Shown here: positions 41,689-50,863 of the stretch, in pieces
Layout: every line of letters begins with the position of its first letter
Position numbering within the stretch: the stretch's first letter is position 1
NCBI GenBank assembly: GCA_021781795.1
Contig: JAJXWA010000001.1
Span: forward strand, 372,001 to 436,000
Origin: Acidobacteriota bacterium
GTDB taxonomy: Bacteria; Acidobacteriota; Terriglobia; Terriglobales; Acidobacteriaceae
Direction of reading: 5' to 3'
Length of the DNA stretch: 64,000 nucleotides
Notes under the pieces: generated by a model
Seen by the model: only the letters and a program-made list of their open reading frames with translations
The model's database searches: none
Told to the model about the DNA's origin: nothing
Position numbers and translations under genes: made by a program

Positions 41689-43596
41689 ATGGGGTATCAG
41701 GTACTGGCCAGGAAGTATCGCCCGCAGCGCTTTGCCGATGTGGCGGGCCAGGACCACGTGACGCGAACGCTGCTGAATGCGCTGAGCCAGAACCGGATTG
41801 CGCACGGCTACATCTTCTCCGGTCATCGCGGCATCGGCAAGACGACGATTGCGCGCATCCTGGCGCAGGCGCTGAACTGCCGCACTGAATTGGGCTCGAC
41901 GGAGCGGCCCACGCCCGAGCCCTGCGGCACCTGCGACTCCTGCACGGAGATTCGGCAAGGTTCGGCAGTGGACGTGATCGAAATCGACGCTGCCACGAAT
42001 CGCGGCATCGATGAAATTCGCGAATTGCGCGACGCGGCCCGCTATGCTCCCGCGCGCGACCGCTACAAGATTTACATCCTCGACGAAGCGCACCAGATTA
42101 CCGAAGCCGCTTTTAATGCCCTGCTCAAGACGCTGGAGGAACCACCGGCGCACGTCATCTTCATGATGGCGACGACGGAGCCGGAGAACATTCCGCAGAC
42201 CATCCGCTCGCGCTGCCAGCACTTCAGCTTTCATGCTGTGCGCTTCGACGACATTCTGGAGCAGTTGCGGAAGATCGCGGCAGAGGAGCAGGTCGAGGCC
42301 GAAGACGCGGCGCTGGCACTGTTGGCTGAGGCGGGCGACGGCTCGATGCGCGATGCGCTCTCCATCATGGACCAGGCGATTTCTTCAGCTCCGGTTCATG
42401 AAGGCAGGCCGGCGCTGGCGGCGGGCCAGATTCGCGAACTAATGGGATCCGTGCCCAACACGGTCTTTGAACGGCTGATGGAGGCGGTGGCGCAGGGCGA
42501 GGCGGCAGCGCTCATGGAGCAGATCAACGTGCTGCTCAACGCCGGGCACAGTCCATCTTCCCTTGCGCGGCAGATGGTGCGCTACCTGCGCAATGCGCTG
42601 ATGGCGAAGCTGGGTGGGGAGCAGACGGAGTTGCTGCAGATCAGCGGCGACGAGCGGTCGAGAGCGACGCGCACGGCCATGCTCTTCACTGAAGAGGATC
42701 TGACGCGCAACCTGCAAATCATGCTGCGCACCTTTGACGATTTGAACTTCCGACAGGAGCAGCGATTCCATCTGGAACTGGGGCTGATGAAGCTGGTGCA
42801 CGCGCAGCGCCTGCTGCCGCTGGAAGAACTGCTCAGCACGCTCGGCGGCAGAAGCGCAGCAGGCACGCAGTCTGCTCCCGCGCCGCGCCCGCCTGCAGGC
42901 TCGGCGCGCAGCGCCGGGACGCCTCTGCCGTCCGCGCCAAAGGCAAGCGAGCCCAGCCTGTCTCCGTTTGGCTCTGGCGGCGGCGGATGGACTCCCACTC
43001 CCCGAATGGAGAGCAGTCCGAAGCCCGTCGCCGCGGGCTCCAATGTGACGGAGATGCCGCGGCCTGCGGCCTCGCCGCTAAGCGACCCGCCTGCTGCAGA
43101 ACCAACGAACGCACTACCAGTCGCAACCGCAAATGCGAGTGGATTTTCCGCTGCGCTGACGGAAGGTGCGCTGGCAAAGGCTCCGGAGGCGGTCACAGCC
43201 GAGTCGCGCGTGGACGCAGAAGCCCTGCGGCAGGCGGTGATCCTCGCGCTGGGACGAGGCGCCCATGCCTCTGCCGCGCAACTGCTGGGAGAGGCTACGT
43301 GGAGCGTGGACGGCGCAAGCGTTCGCATCGAGACGGCCGCGATGGGCAAGAAGATGCTGAGTCTCACGGTGAACGCCGCCGCCGAAAAGATCATTCGGCA
43401 GGAGTTGCAGCGGCTTGGAGCGCCAGCGCGCTTTCTTGTCGTACCCGGTAGCAGTCAGACGACAGCGCGGAGCGCAGAGGCTGCTCCAATGGCTGGCAGC
43501 GTGCAGGAAGCTGCCCTGGCGCATCCGATGGTGCAGAAGGCCAGGGAAATCTTCAAGGCTGAGATACGCAGCGTGGTTGATCTGCGCACGAAGTAG
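41689..43596 (+). CDS. dnaX: DNA polymerase III subunit gamma/tau
   Basis: 635-aa clamp-loader ATPase. AAA+ features are clear: LARKYRPQRFADVAGQDHV at the N-terminus, Walker A GHRGIGKT (45-52), the zinc site (CRTELG ... CGTCDSC), Walker B YILDEAHQI with sensor-1 ATTEPENIP, and the SRC motif RSRCQHFSF. Domain III continues to ~380, and a long Pro/Ala/Ser-rich linker leads to a C-terminal domain (~505-630) that should bind DNA polymerase III alpha and DnaB. No A6G slippery heptamer was seen, so a frameshifted gamma form is not evident. Start ATG 41689 (MGYQVL), behind AAAAGGAGCGG. Confidence 0.96.
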   Translation: MGYQVLARKYRPQRFADVAGQDHVTRTLLNALSQNRIAHGYIFSGHRGIGKTTIARILAQALNCRTELGSTERPTPEPCGTCDSCTEIRQGSAVDVIEIDAATNRGIDEIRELRDAARYAPARDRYKIYILDEAHQITEAAFNALLKTLEEPPAHVIFMMATTEPENIPQTIRSRCQHFSFHAVRFDDILEQLRKIAAEEQVEAEDAALALLAEAGDGSMRDALSIMDQAISSAPVHEGRPALAAGQIRELMGSVPNTVFERLMEAVAQGEAAALMEQINVLLNAGHSPSSLARQMVRYLRNALMAKLGGEQTELLQISGDERSRATRTAMLFTEEDLTRNLQIMLRTFDDLNFRQEQRFHLELGLMKLVHAQRLLPLEELLSTLGGRSAAGTQSAPAPRPPAGSARSAGTPLPSAPKASEPSLSPFGSGGGGWTPTPRMESSPKPVAAGSNVTEMPRPAASPLSDPPAAEPTNALPVATANASGFSAALTEGALAKAPEAVTAESRVDAEALRQAVILALGRGAHASAAQLLGEATWSVDGASVRIETAAMGKKMLSLTVNAAAEKIIRQELQRLGAPARFLVVPGSSQTTARSAEAAPMAGSVQEAALAHPMVQKAREIFKAEIRSVVDLRTK

Positions 43597-43617
43597 TAGA
43601 GAGGGAAAGGAATTTCC

Positions 43618-43944
43618 ATGATCAATCCACTGAAGCTGGGAGAGATGCTTTCGCAGGCCAACCAGATGCAGGAGGAGATGAAGAAGAAGCTGGAACAGAC
43701 CGTCGTCGAGGGATCGAGCGGCGGCGGCGCCGTGATGGCCACCATGAACGGCAAAAAGCAGCTTCTGAAATTGCACATCGACGCTGCGGCAGTATCGAGC
43801 CTGAGTGGCAATCAAGCCGATGTGGAGATGCTGGAGGACCTGATTGAGGCGGCGGTGAATGAAGCTGGCCGCAAGGCAGATGACGCGATCCAGTCAAGCG
43901 TGCAGGGTATGCTGGGCGGGCTCAACCTGCCGGGATTGGGATGA
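43618..43944 (+). CDS. YbaB/EbfC-family nucleoid-associated protein
   Basis: 108-aa small helical protein, start ATG 43618 behind GGAAAGGAA. It has the YbaB pattern: MLSQANQMQEEMKKKLEQ, a short beta-meander with GGGAVMATMNGKKQLLKLHID, and a helical C-terminus (EMLEDLIEAAVNEAGRKADDAIQ). EbfC proteins bind DNA as dimers and the gene lies between dnaX and recR in most bacteria. That order is kept, though a metallo-beta-lactamase gene intervenes before recR. It follows dnaX by 21 nt, so the genes are probably co-transcribed. Confidence 0.94.
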   Translation: MINPLKLGEMLSQANQMQEEMKKKLEQTVVEGSSGGGAVMATMNGKKQLLKLHIDAAAVSSLSGNQADVEMLEDLIEAAVNEAGRKADDAIQSSVQGMLGGLNLPGLG

Positions 43945-43960
43945 CGATCAGGAGAAAGGA

Positions 43961-44920
43961 ATGACGATGACATTCGCAAGCCGCAGGAGCTTTCTGCAAC
44001 TCGGGTTCAGCGCCGCTGGAGCCGCACTCGTGCCGCGCTGGACTTGGGCGCAGGCTACCGCTGGACAGCAGAATGCTGCGGCGCAGGATGATCCGGGCAA
44101 GGTGCAGGTCAAGTCCACCAGGCTTGGCGATCATGTGTTTCTGCTGCAGGGCGTGGGCGGCAACATGGCGCTGCAGACAGGCTCTGATGGCCTGCTACTG
44201 ATTGACGCCAGCTATGCTCCTGCGGTGCCGCGCATTCGCGAGGCCATTGCGTCGCTTGTGCCCACACCGCCTTCCGCGCCGAGCCAGCTCATCAACACCC
44301 ACTGGCACCTGGACCACACCGGCGGCAACGAGGGCCTGCACGACGCGGGCTTCGCGATCCTGGCGCATCGCCAGACGCGCGACCGGCTCAGCCACGCACA
44401 GGAGATGAAGCTCTTCCATCGCACCGTCGGGCCATCGCCTGCGGGCGCACTACCCACGCAGATCTTCGACAGCACCATGACCGTCTTCCGCAACGGCGAC
44501 ACGCTTGACATGGTGCACTTCGCACCCGCCCATACCGACAGTGACATCTACATCCACTTCAAGAACGCAAACGTGCTGCACCTCGGCGATATCTGGTTCA
44601 ACGGCATGTATCCGTTCATTGACGAGGGCACTGGCGGCAACATCGACGGCATGATCGCCGGCAGCAAGCTGGCGCTTGAACTCGCAGATGGCTCGACGAA
44701 GATTATTCCCGGTCACGGGCCGCTTGGCACAAAGCAGGAACTCGCGGCGTACCATGAGATGCTCTCCGCCGTGCGGGAAAAGGTTGCGTTGCTCAAGAAG
44801 CAGGGCCTGAGCGAGCAGGAGGCGCTGGCGAAGAAGCCCACAGCGGAGTTCGACGCGAAGTGGGGCAAGGGATTCATGGCGCCGGATGTCTTCGTTGGCA
44901 TTGTCTACCGGACCGTCTAA
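43961..44920 (+). CDS. Tat-exported metallo-beta-lactamase-fold hydrolase
   Basis: 319-aa MBL-fold protein from ATG 43961 with AGGAG upstream. The N-terminus has a twin-arginine signal (ASRRSFLQLGFSAAGAAL) with cleavage near WAQA, so it is exported folded. The metal site is H114-x-H116-x-D118-H119 (THWHLDHTGGN), with later ligands in APAHTDSDIYIHF, LHLGDIWF (Asp) and IIPGHGPLG (His), the pattern of glyoxalase-II/quinol-like or SoxH-type MBLs. Substrate unknown. It sits between ybaB and recR, 16 nt after ybaB, and is an insertion into a conserved replication/repair operon. Confidence 0.88.
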   Translation: MTMTFASRRSFLQLGFSAAGAALVPRWTWAQATAGQQNAAAQDDPGKVQVKSTRLGDHVFLLQGVGGNMALQTGSDGLLLIDASYAPAVPRIREAIASLVPTPPSAPSQLINTHWHLDHTGGNEGLHDAGFAILAHRQTRDRLSHAQEMKLFHRTVGPSPAGALPTQIFDSTMTVFRNGDTLDMVHFAPAHTDSDIYIHFKNANVLHLGDIWFNGMYPFIDEGTGGNIDGMIAGSKLALELADGSTKIIPGHGPLGTKQELAAYHEMLSAVREKVALLKKQGLSEQEALAKKPTAEFDAKWGKGFMAPDVFVGIVYRTV

Positions 44921-44950
44921 GCAAGCCGGCAATTAAGGGAGAGTCCATCC

Positions 44951-45556
44951 GTGTCACGCTATGCCGAGCCGATGGCGCGGCTCATTGAAGAACTAAAGAA
45001 GCTGCCCGGCGTAGGCACCAAGACGGCGCAACGCTACGCCTTTCATATTCTGCGCGGCAGCGACGAAGACGCCACAGCCCTGGCCGAAGCTGTACAAAGC
45101 CTCAAGGCGAATCTGCGACTCTGCTCCATCTGCAACAACGTGACGGACGTCGATCCGTGCGCCTATTGCGCCAACCCCGCGCGCAATCACAGGCTGGTCT
45201 GCGTCGTCGAGGAGCCGACAAATATTGCCGCCATCGAGCGGACGCAGGGCTACAACGGCGTCTATCACGTGCTGCACGGCACGCTTTCGCCACTCCACGG
45301 CGTGGGGCCTGACCAACTGCGCACGAAGACGCTGGTGGCGCGCGTGGAACAGGGAGAAGTGGACGAAGTGATTCTGGCCACTAGCCCAACGCTGGAAGGA
45401 GAAGCGACGGCAAGCTGGCTGGCGGGCGCGCTGCGCAAACAGACTGTGCGAGTGACGCGGATTGCCACGGGAGTGCCCGCGGGCAGCGACATTGAATATG
45501 CCGATGAAGTGACAATGGCGCGCGCGCTGGAGGGCCGCCGCGAGCTGAAGTCCTGA
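44951..45556 (+). CDS. recR: Recombination mediator protein RecR
   Basis: 201-aa protein of the RecFOR pathway that helps load RecA at gaps. GTG start at 44951. The N-terminal helix-hairpin-helix has IEELKKLPGVGTKTAQRYAFHIL, followed by the zinc finger CSICNNVTDVDPCAYCANPARN (C4). A Toprim domain follows, with VCVVEEPTNIAAIERTQGYNGVYHVLHGTLSPLHGVGP and DEVILATSPTLEGEATASWLAGAL. Length, zinc site and Toprim match RecR exactly. Downstream of ybaB and the MBL gene, consistent with the dnaX-ybaB-recR order. Confidence 0.97.
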   Translation: MSRYAEPMARLIEELKKLPGVGTKTAQRYAFHILRGSDEDATALAEAVQSLKANLRLCSICNNVTDVDPCAYCANPARNHRLVCVVEEPTNIAAIERTQGYNGVYHVLHGTLSPLHGVGPDQLRTKTLVARVEQGEVDEVILATSPTLEGEATASWLAGALRKQTVRVTRIATGVPAGSDIEYADEVTMARALEGRRELKS

Positions 45557-45578
45557 ACGCGGTCTGTTCAGGCGGTGG

Positions 45579-45950
45579 CTATCCGCGGAGCTTCGTCAGC
45601 AGGTCCTGCGGATGCACCGGCTTGGCCAGAATTTCAAACTCGTAGCCCTGCTCCCGTGCCTTCTCGAGCAGATCGGCTGTGGCGGCCTGGCCGGAAAAGA
45701 GAAGAATCTTAATCTTTGGCAGCAGTGCGCGAATGCGAATCGCCGCGTCGATGCCGTTCAGATCGGCCATGATCACGTCGGTGATGAGCATGTCCGGCTG
45801 GTAGGTCGATGCTAGCTCGACTGCCTTCTCTCCGGAGTAGACCGCCTGCGCCTCAAAGCCGCTTTGATTGAGGATCATCGCAAGGGTGTTCGCAATCACC
45901 TTTTCATCGTCTACGACAAGTACCCTGGGCCTGACCTGATTCTCGGGCAT
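45579..45950 (-). CDS. Single-domain response regulator (CheY-like receiver)
   Basis: 123-aa receiver domain from ATG 45950 behind AGGAG. The phosphorylation pocket is complete: Asp14/Asp15 (VVDDEKVI), phospho-acceptor Asp58 (LITDVIM), Ser86 (LLFSGQA) and Lys110 (ILAKPVHP). There is no output domain, so it acts by protein contact or as a phosphorelay shuttle. No histidine kinase is adjacent, so the partner is unknown. It is convergent with recR. Confidence 0.9.
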   Translation of the reverse strand: MPENQVRPRVLVVDDEKVIANTLAMILNQSGFEAQAVYSGEKAVELASTYQPDMLITDVIMADLNGIDAAIRIRALLPKIKILLFSGQAATADLLEKAREQGYEFEILAKPVHPQDLLTKLRG

Positions 45951-46214
45951 ATTCTCCTGACATGGCCGCCTGAGGCGGTTAAACTTGCTCAGAGATCGTT
46001 CCGCAATACGAGCGCCAGATTCTTGCAGGCAACTCATTGATTTCCATCACTGCACTAACAGCATGATACGCCCCGAAAGTGGATGCAAGCTTCCCCAGGG
46101 TGCAGCTTTGGGTGGTCTGACTTCGGCGCCGGTTTCATAGCCAAGCAACGTCGCAACTCTACACTGCAGGCAAGCTCAGTCACGAACACGCGAGCCATGA
46201 TGGAGAACAGCGCC

Positions 46215-47600
46215 ATGCCCGACACCACATCCATGATGCCGCAGGCAAATTCCGTGCCGGGACCAATCATCCGCGCCGAGAAGATCGAGAAGTACTATGC
46301 GCAGCCCAGCCAGAACCGCATCCAGGTGATCGCGCCCACGGACCTCAGCATCGTGCCGGGTGAGATTGTCGCGCTGCTTGGTCCGTCAGGGTCGGGCAAA
46401 TCGACGATGCTGCGGATGCTTAGCGGGCTTTCACGGCCATCGGCCGGGCAGGTTTACTGGCATGAGCGGTCCATCGCCGGCGCCGCCGCGAATGTCTCCA
46501 TCGTCTTCCAGAGCTTTGCGCTTTTCCCCTGGCTCACGGTGCTCGAAAATGTTGAAGCTCCGCTGCGGGCGCGCGGCTTGCCTGCCGCAACCCGGCGCGA
46601 GCGCAGCCTTAAGATGCTCGACACGGTCGGTCTCGACGGCTTTGAAGCCGCCTATCCGAAGGAGCTTTCGGGCGGCATGCGCCAGCGCGTGGGGTTCGCG
46701 CGCGCTCTGGTGGTCGAGCCAGAGGTGTTGTTCATGGACGAACCCTTTTCCGCGCTCGACGTGCTGACGGCTGAGAATCTGCGCAGCGAGCTGCTGGAGC
46801 TGTGGACCAAGAAGACAATGCCCACGCAGGCGGTTTTTCTTGTCACGCACAACATCGAAGAAGCGGTCCTGCTTGCGGACCGCATCATCGTGCTGGGGCG
46901 CAACCCCGGCCACATCCGCACAGACTTCAAAGTGCAACTGGCGCAGCCCCGCGACCGCAAGTCGGAACCGTTTACGCAGCTCGTCGATTACATCTACAAG
47001 GTACTGACGCGGCCGGATGTGGCTCCCGCAGAAGCGCCCGAGCAATCGGGGCGGCCGGCAGTCCGTGACCAACGGCAGATGCGGTACCAGATGCTGCCGC
47101 ATGCGCGGCCGGGCGGCGTCGCCGGCCTGCTGGAGTTGCTGGTCGACAAGGGTGGCCGTGAGGACATCTACCGGCTTGCCGACGATCTGACCTTCGAGAT
47201 CGACGACCTGCTGCCCATCGTGGACGCGGCGCAACTGCTCGGCTTCCTGAAGGTCGAAGAAGGCGACGCAGCCATCACAGAGCGCGGCGCCGAGTTTGCC
47301 AACTCGGAGATTCTGCGGCAAAAGGAACTCTTCCGCGAGGCGGCTGAAGCGAGTGTTCTGCTGCTGCGGCAGATTCGACGCACGCTCGTCTCCAAGAGCG
47401 ATCACACGGTGCCAGAAGACTTCTTCCTCGACATGCTCGATGAGCAGTTCAGCGAGGACGAGTGTCAGCGCCAGATGGAGACCGCGGTGACATGGGGCCG
47501 CTATGCGGAGCTGTTCGACTTCGATGCGGGGCGGCGCAGATTCGTGCTTCCGGATGCGGTGGAGGAAGAGGCTGGAACCCGCGACGAGGCGGGCCAGTGA
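46215..47600 (+). CDS. ABC transporter ATP-binding protein, nitrate/sulfonate type, with AAA-associated C-terminal domain
   Basis: 461 aa from ATG 46215, chosen because GGAG lies 9 nt upstream; ATG 46197 is possible. Residues ~15-265 are the ATPase: Walker A GPSGSGKST (~56-64), Q-loop FQSFALFPWL, signature LSGGMRQRVGFARAL (~151), Walker B VLFMDEPFSAL and the H-loop VTHNIEEA. Residues ~300-440 form an AAA-associated winged-helix-like domain (LLELLVDKGGREDIYRLADDL ... LGFLKVEEGDAAITERG), seen in some taurine/nitrate-type importers. The downstream permease overlaps by 4 nt. No substrate-binding protein gene is close. Confidence 0.92.
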   Translation: MPDTTSMMPQANSVPGPIIRAEKIEKYYAQPSQNRIQVIAPTDLSIVPGEIVALLGPSGSGKSTMLRMLSGLSRPSAGQVYWHERSIAGAAANVSIVFQSFALFPWLTVLENVEAPLRARGLPAATRRERSLKMLDTVGLDGFEAAYPKELSGGMRQRVGFARALVVEPEVLFMDEPFSALDVLTAENLRSELLELWTKKTMPTQAVFLVTHNIEEAVLLADRIIVLGRNPGHIRTDFKVQLAQPRDRKSEPFTQLVDYIYKVLTRPDVAPAEAPEQSGRPAVRDQRQMRYQMLPHARPGGVAGLLELLVDKGGREDIYRLADDLTFEIDDLLPIVDAAQLLGFLKVEEGDAAITERGAEFANSEILRQKELFREAAEASVLLLRQIRRTLVSKSDHTVPEDFFLDMLDEQFSEDECQRQMETAVTWGRYAELFDFDAGRRRFVLPDAVEEEAGTRDEAGQ

Positions 47601-49345
47601 GATTGCAGAACACATTTGGCCGCTCGCTGGTGGCCGTGCGCAACTGGCCTGTCTTTACCGATGTGGTGATTGGCGCCTGCGGCCTGGCCATCTTCCTCGG
47701 TATGATTCGCATGGGCACCTACTGGCTGGCGAGCCCCATGCCGGCGGCGACCATCTCGCATTCGGTCCGGGCGCTGCCGCTCTACGCGTTCTATTCCATC
47801 GTGCGCATCGGGATTGCCTATCTCTTCAGCCTCGTCTTTGCCGTGGCGTACGGATACATTGCGGCGTACAACCCGCGCGTGGAAGCGTGGATGATTGCAG
47901 TCCTCGATATTCTGCAATCCATTCCCGTGCTGAGTTTTCTTCCCGGCGTGATGCTGGCGATGATGGCTCTGGTGCCCGGTCATCAACTCGGCATTGAGCT
48001 TGGCTCCATCCTGCTGATCTTTACCGGCCAGGTGTGGAACATGGCGTTCAGCTTCTACTCCTCGCTCAAGAGCATTCCGCGCGAGATGATTGAGGCCGCG
48101 CGCATCTATCGTTACTCGGCGTGGCAGCGCTTCTGGCAGCTTGAGATGCCGTTCGCCGCCATCGGGCTCATCTGGAACTCGATTGTCTCAGTGGCAGGCG
48201 GATGGTTCTTCCTGATTGCCTGCGAGATGTTTCCGCTCGGCAACCGCTTCTTCCGCCTTCCCGGCCTGGGCAGCTACCTGCAGACCGCCGCGTCTGCAGA
48301 CCCCGTGGACATGCACGCGCTGCTGTGGGGGCTGGCGGTGCTCGTTTTGATCATCGTGGCGACCGATCAGCTCCTTTGGCGGCCGCTGATTGCGTGGAGC
48401 GACAAATTCAAGTTCGAGCAGGTGGAGTCTGCCACGCGCGTCACTTCCCCGCTGCTTGCGATCTTTCACCGCTCCAGCACGCTGCTGCGCCTGCCCGCGC
48501 GGCTCTGGGTTTCACTCGACGAACGCGTGTGCAAGGAACTCTCAGCGCAACAGAGCCACCGGGCGATGCGCCCTCTTGATGACGACAGGGTCTCCAATGG
48601 CAGGATGCTGCAGGTTGGGCTGGGTATCTTTGGCGCTCTGCTCGCCATCTGGGGTGGAACAGCAGCTCTGCATCTGCTGCATGGCGTAACGCGTGGCGAT
48701 CTGCGACTGCTGCTACTTGGAGCGGCAGCCACATTTCTGCGCGTGAATGCGGCGCTGGCACTGGCCGCGGCGTGGACGGTACCCGTGGGCGTGATGATCG
48801 GCTTCAATCCGCGGCTGGCGAGGATTCTGCAACCTGTAACGCAGGTGGTGGCGTCGGTGCCGGCCACGGCGCTGTTTCCCGTTTTGCTGGTTGGACTCAC
48901 CCGCCTCGGCGGCGGCCTCGGCGTGGGATCCATCGCACTGATGCTGCTTGGCACGCAGTGGTACATCCTGTTCAACGTGATTGCCGGGGCCATGGCGATT
49001 CCGTCGGACCTGAAGGAAGCTGCCGCGCTCTATCGCTTCACACGATGGCAGCGCTGGCGCACGCTGATTCTGCCCGGCATCTTTCCCTACCTCATCACCG
49101 GCCTGGTTACCGCATCGGGTGGCGCGTGGAATGCCTCGATTGTCGCTGAGTATTTCCATATCGGCGACCAGACGCTGCAGACGCTCGGGCTGGGCGCACA
49201 GATCAGCGCCGCAACCGACAGCGGCAGATTTGCCATCCTGCTGCTGGCCACCGTGCTGATGGCGCTGATGGTCGTCACGGTCAACCGGCTGGTGTGGCGG
49301 CGGCTGTACCGGCTCGCAGAGACGCGATATAAACTCGAAGGTTGA
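47597..49345 (+). CDS. ABC transporter permease, two fused BPD-type domains
   Basis: 582 aa from GTG 47597, overlapping the ATPase stop by 4 nt (GTGA). Two BPD_transp_1 domains of about 6 helices each are fused: the first at ~50-265 has the EAA-like loop REMIEAARIYRYSAWQRFWQLEMP, the second at ~360-570 has DLKEAAALYRFTRWQRWRTLILPGIFPYLITG. Each would contact one ATPase monomer. The two halves are unlike each other enough to be an old fusion, with a soluble linker around residues 290-345. Substrate is unknown; this subfamily includes nitrate, sulfonate, taurine and bicarbonate importers. Confidence 0.92.
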   Translation: MRLQNTFGRSLVAVRNWPVFTDVVIGACGLAIFLGMIRMGTYWLASPMPAATISHSVRALPLYAFYSIVRIGIAYLFSLVFAVAYGYIAAYNPRVEAWMIAVLDILQSIPVLSFLPGVMLAMMALVPGHQLGIELGSILLIFTGQVWNMAFSFYSSLKSIPREMIEAARIYRYSAWQRFWQLEMPFAAIGLIWNSIVSVAGGWFFLIACEMFPLGNRFFRLPGLGSYLQTAASADPVDMHALLWGLAVLVLIIVATDQLLWRPLIAWSDKFKFEQVESATRVTSPLLAIFHRSSTLLRLPARLWVSLDERVCKELSAQQSHRAMRPLDDDRVSNGRMLQVGLGIFGALLAIWGGTAALHLLHGVTRGDLRLLLLGAAATFLRVNAALALAAAWTVPVGVMIGFNPRLARILQPVTQVVASVPATALFPVLLVGLTRLGGGLGVGSIALMLLGTQWYILFNVIAGAMAIPSDLKEAAALYRFTRWQRWRTLILPGIFPYLITGLVTASGGAWNASIVAEYFHIGDQTLQTLGLGAQISAATDSGRFAILLLATVLMALMVVTVNRLVWRRLYRLAETRYKLEG

Positions 49346-49395
49346 GCGGGCATAGATCGAGCCTGACCACCGCAGTGCAGGAGCAAGCAAACAAC

Positions 49396-50457
49396 ATGGT
49401 TCGAGTGGGCCTGGTGGCCTTTGGCATGGCGGGACGCGTCTTTCACGCGCCGCTCATCTCTTCTGTCGATGGTCTGGAACTGACTGCCGTCGTCGAACGC
49501 AATACTGACAACGCCGCCGCTCGCTACCCCGGCATCCGCACCTATCGCGCGCTCGATGCGTTGCTCGGCGACGCGGCCATCGACCTGGTGGTGGTGGCCA
49601 CGCCCAGTGGCAGCCACTTTGAGGTGGCGAAGCAGGTGCTCGCAGCAGGCAAGCACGTCGTTGTGGATAAGCCAACAGCTGTGCGTTCCAGCGAGATCGC
49701 CGAGCTCATCCGGCTCTCATCCGAGCGGCGTGTCCACCTGATCCCCTTCCATAACCGCCGTTGGGACGGAGACTTCCTGACCATTCAGAAACTGCTGCAT
49801 GAGGGTTTGCTGGGCCGGTTGGTGTATATGCAATCGACCTTCGACCGCTGGAATCCGGGGCAGACCCGTCGCCCGTGGAAAGACGACCCGGAGCTGGGCG
49901 GCGGCATGCTGCTCGATCTTGGCACCCACATCGCCGACCAGGTGTTCGCTTTATTTGGCAGGCCGCAGGCCGTCGGCGGAGACGTTCGCCGTGAGCGCGA
50001 CGGCGAAGGCGCCAACGATGCCTTTACAGCGCGCCTGTACTATGACGGATTCACCGTGGAGCTTGGAGCAAATTGTTTGTCCTCGCTGGCCCGGCCCCGC
50101 TATCACCTGCGGGGAACACACGGAAACTACTGGAAGCATGGCGTGGACCCACAGGAGGCGGCGCTCAATCAGGTCACGCGCATTACGGCGCAGGACTGGG
50201 GCCGCCAGCCGGCCTCGGCCTGGGGCACTCTGGCGGTTATGGCCGACGGCTGCCTGGTCACCCAACCCTTCGAAACTGTGCCCGGCAACTACCGTTTGTA
50301 TTACGAAGGCGTACGCGATGCCGTACTCGGCCACGCACCGGCCCCTGTGCCGGCGCTTGATGCATGGCGGGTTGCCCACATCCTGGAGTCGGTCGCTCAA
50401 AGCGCCGAAGAAGGCCGCACCATTCCATGCGATTGGAGCAGCGAACCATCCCTTTGA
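49396..50457 (+). CDS. Gfo/Idh/MocA-family NAD(P)-dependent oxidoreductase
   Basis: 353-aa protein from ATG 49396. N-terminal Rossmann fold (VRVGLVAFGMAGRVFHAPLI) with the family motif VVDKPTAV (Lys ~98), then a C-terminal alpha/beta domain with NRRWDGDFLTIQKLL, GGGMLLDLGTHIADQ (the catalytic His in DLGTH) and the long open-faced sheet. The family oxidises sugars, inositols or related polyols. It follows the ABC permease gene by 50 bp and is probably co-transcribed, so the transported compound could be its substrate, but it lies just upstream of the rhamnose cluster as well. Confidence 0.88.
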   Translation: MVRVGLVAFGMAGRVFHAPLISSVDGLELTAVVERNTDNAAARYPGIRTYRALDALLGDAAIDLVVVATPSGSHFEVAKQVLAAGKHVVVDKPTAVRSSEIAELIRLSSERRVHLIPFHNRRWDGDFLTIQKLLHEGLLGRLVYMQSTFDRWNPGQTRRPWKDDPELGGGMLLDLGTHIADQVFALFGRPQAVGGDVRRERDGEGANDAFTARLYYDGFTVELGANCLSSLARPRYHLRGTHGNYWKHGVDPQEAALNQVTRITAQDWGRQPASAWGTLAVMADGCLVTQPFETVPGNYRLYYEGVRDAVLGHAPAPVPALDAWRVAHILESVAQSAEEGRTIPCDWSSEPSL

Positions 50458-50630
50458 GATGGCCCGGTTGCCTTGCGCCGCAGGGCGACTCAGCCATGCC
50501 ATGCGCCGGAATGCCTCGACCCTGCCTGGATGTAGGACACTGGTGAAGGTGCGTCCAAAGGACGAGGTTTTCGTCCAATCCAAACAGCTATGGTTGGCTC
50601 AACTTGACCGCGGTGCAAGAATCTCCTAAA

Positions 50631-50659
50631 TTGCAATAGACAATTCATCTCTCTATCGA
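50631..50659 (+). promoter_or_regulatory. Candidate sigma-70 promoter of rhaI
   Basis: TTGCAA (50631-50636), a 17-nt spacer and TATCGA (50654-50659). Each hexamer differs from consensus at two positions and the spacing is ideal. It directly abuts a palindromic motif that could be bound by the cluster's regulator. A promoter elsewhere in the 406-bp interval cannot be excluded. Confidence 0.45.
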
Positions 50660-50678
50660 ATACGATACCGTTTTCGTA
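50659..50678. promoter_or_regulatory. Candidate operator of the rhamnose cluster (site 1)
   Basis: AATACGATACCGTTTTCGTA contains the inverted arms TACGA and TCGTA around an 8-nt centre and overlaps the -10 end of the candidate rhaI promoter, so a bound repressor would block polymerase. It resembles the site before the aldolase gene (53273-53292): both begin AATACGA and contain ATAC-C/T-GTTT. Confidence 0.4.
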
Positions 50679-50863
50679 ATCCTCGATTGCGAGACCGGGC
50701 ACGAGAAGAAGGTTGTTGCTTGAGCGGATGTTGGTCACAAGACAAGAACTTCGAGCTGAATCGCGAAGGCTCTGCGGCTGAACGCCGAAGCAGCAGGACC
50801 TCAATCAATGGCTTTTAACGCAGCAACAGACAAATGGCACGGGCAATGTGAAGGCAGGCTCAG

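Larger units (their letters stand above)
50458..50863. other. Intergenic region upstream of rhaI
   Basis: A 406-bp non-coding interval, the only gap over 300 bp in the window. It holds a candidate sigma-70 promoter and an overlapping AT-rich palindromic site (listed separately) about 200 nt before the rhaI start, so the transcript would have a long leader. I saw no riboswitch-like fold, tRNA or convincing small ORF in it. Confidence 0.6.

Noticed and set aside
41689..43596. Programmed frameshift in dnaX giving a short gamma product
   Set aside because: No A6G or similar slippery run with a following hairpin was found.
50458..50863. Small coding genes or a riboswitch in the long rhaI leader
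   Set aside because: Short frames there are interrupted, lack ribosome binding sites and no known riboswitch consensus was recognised.
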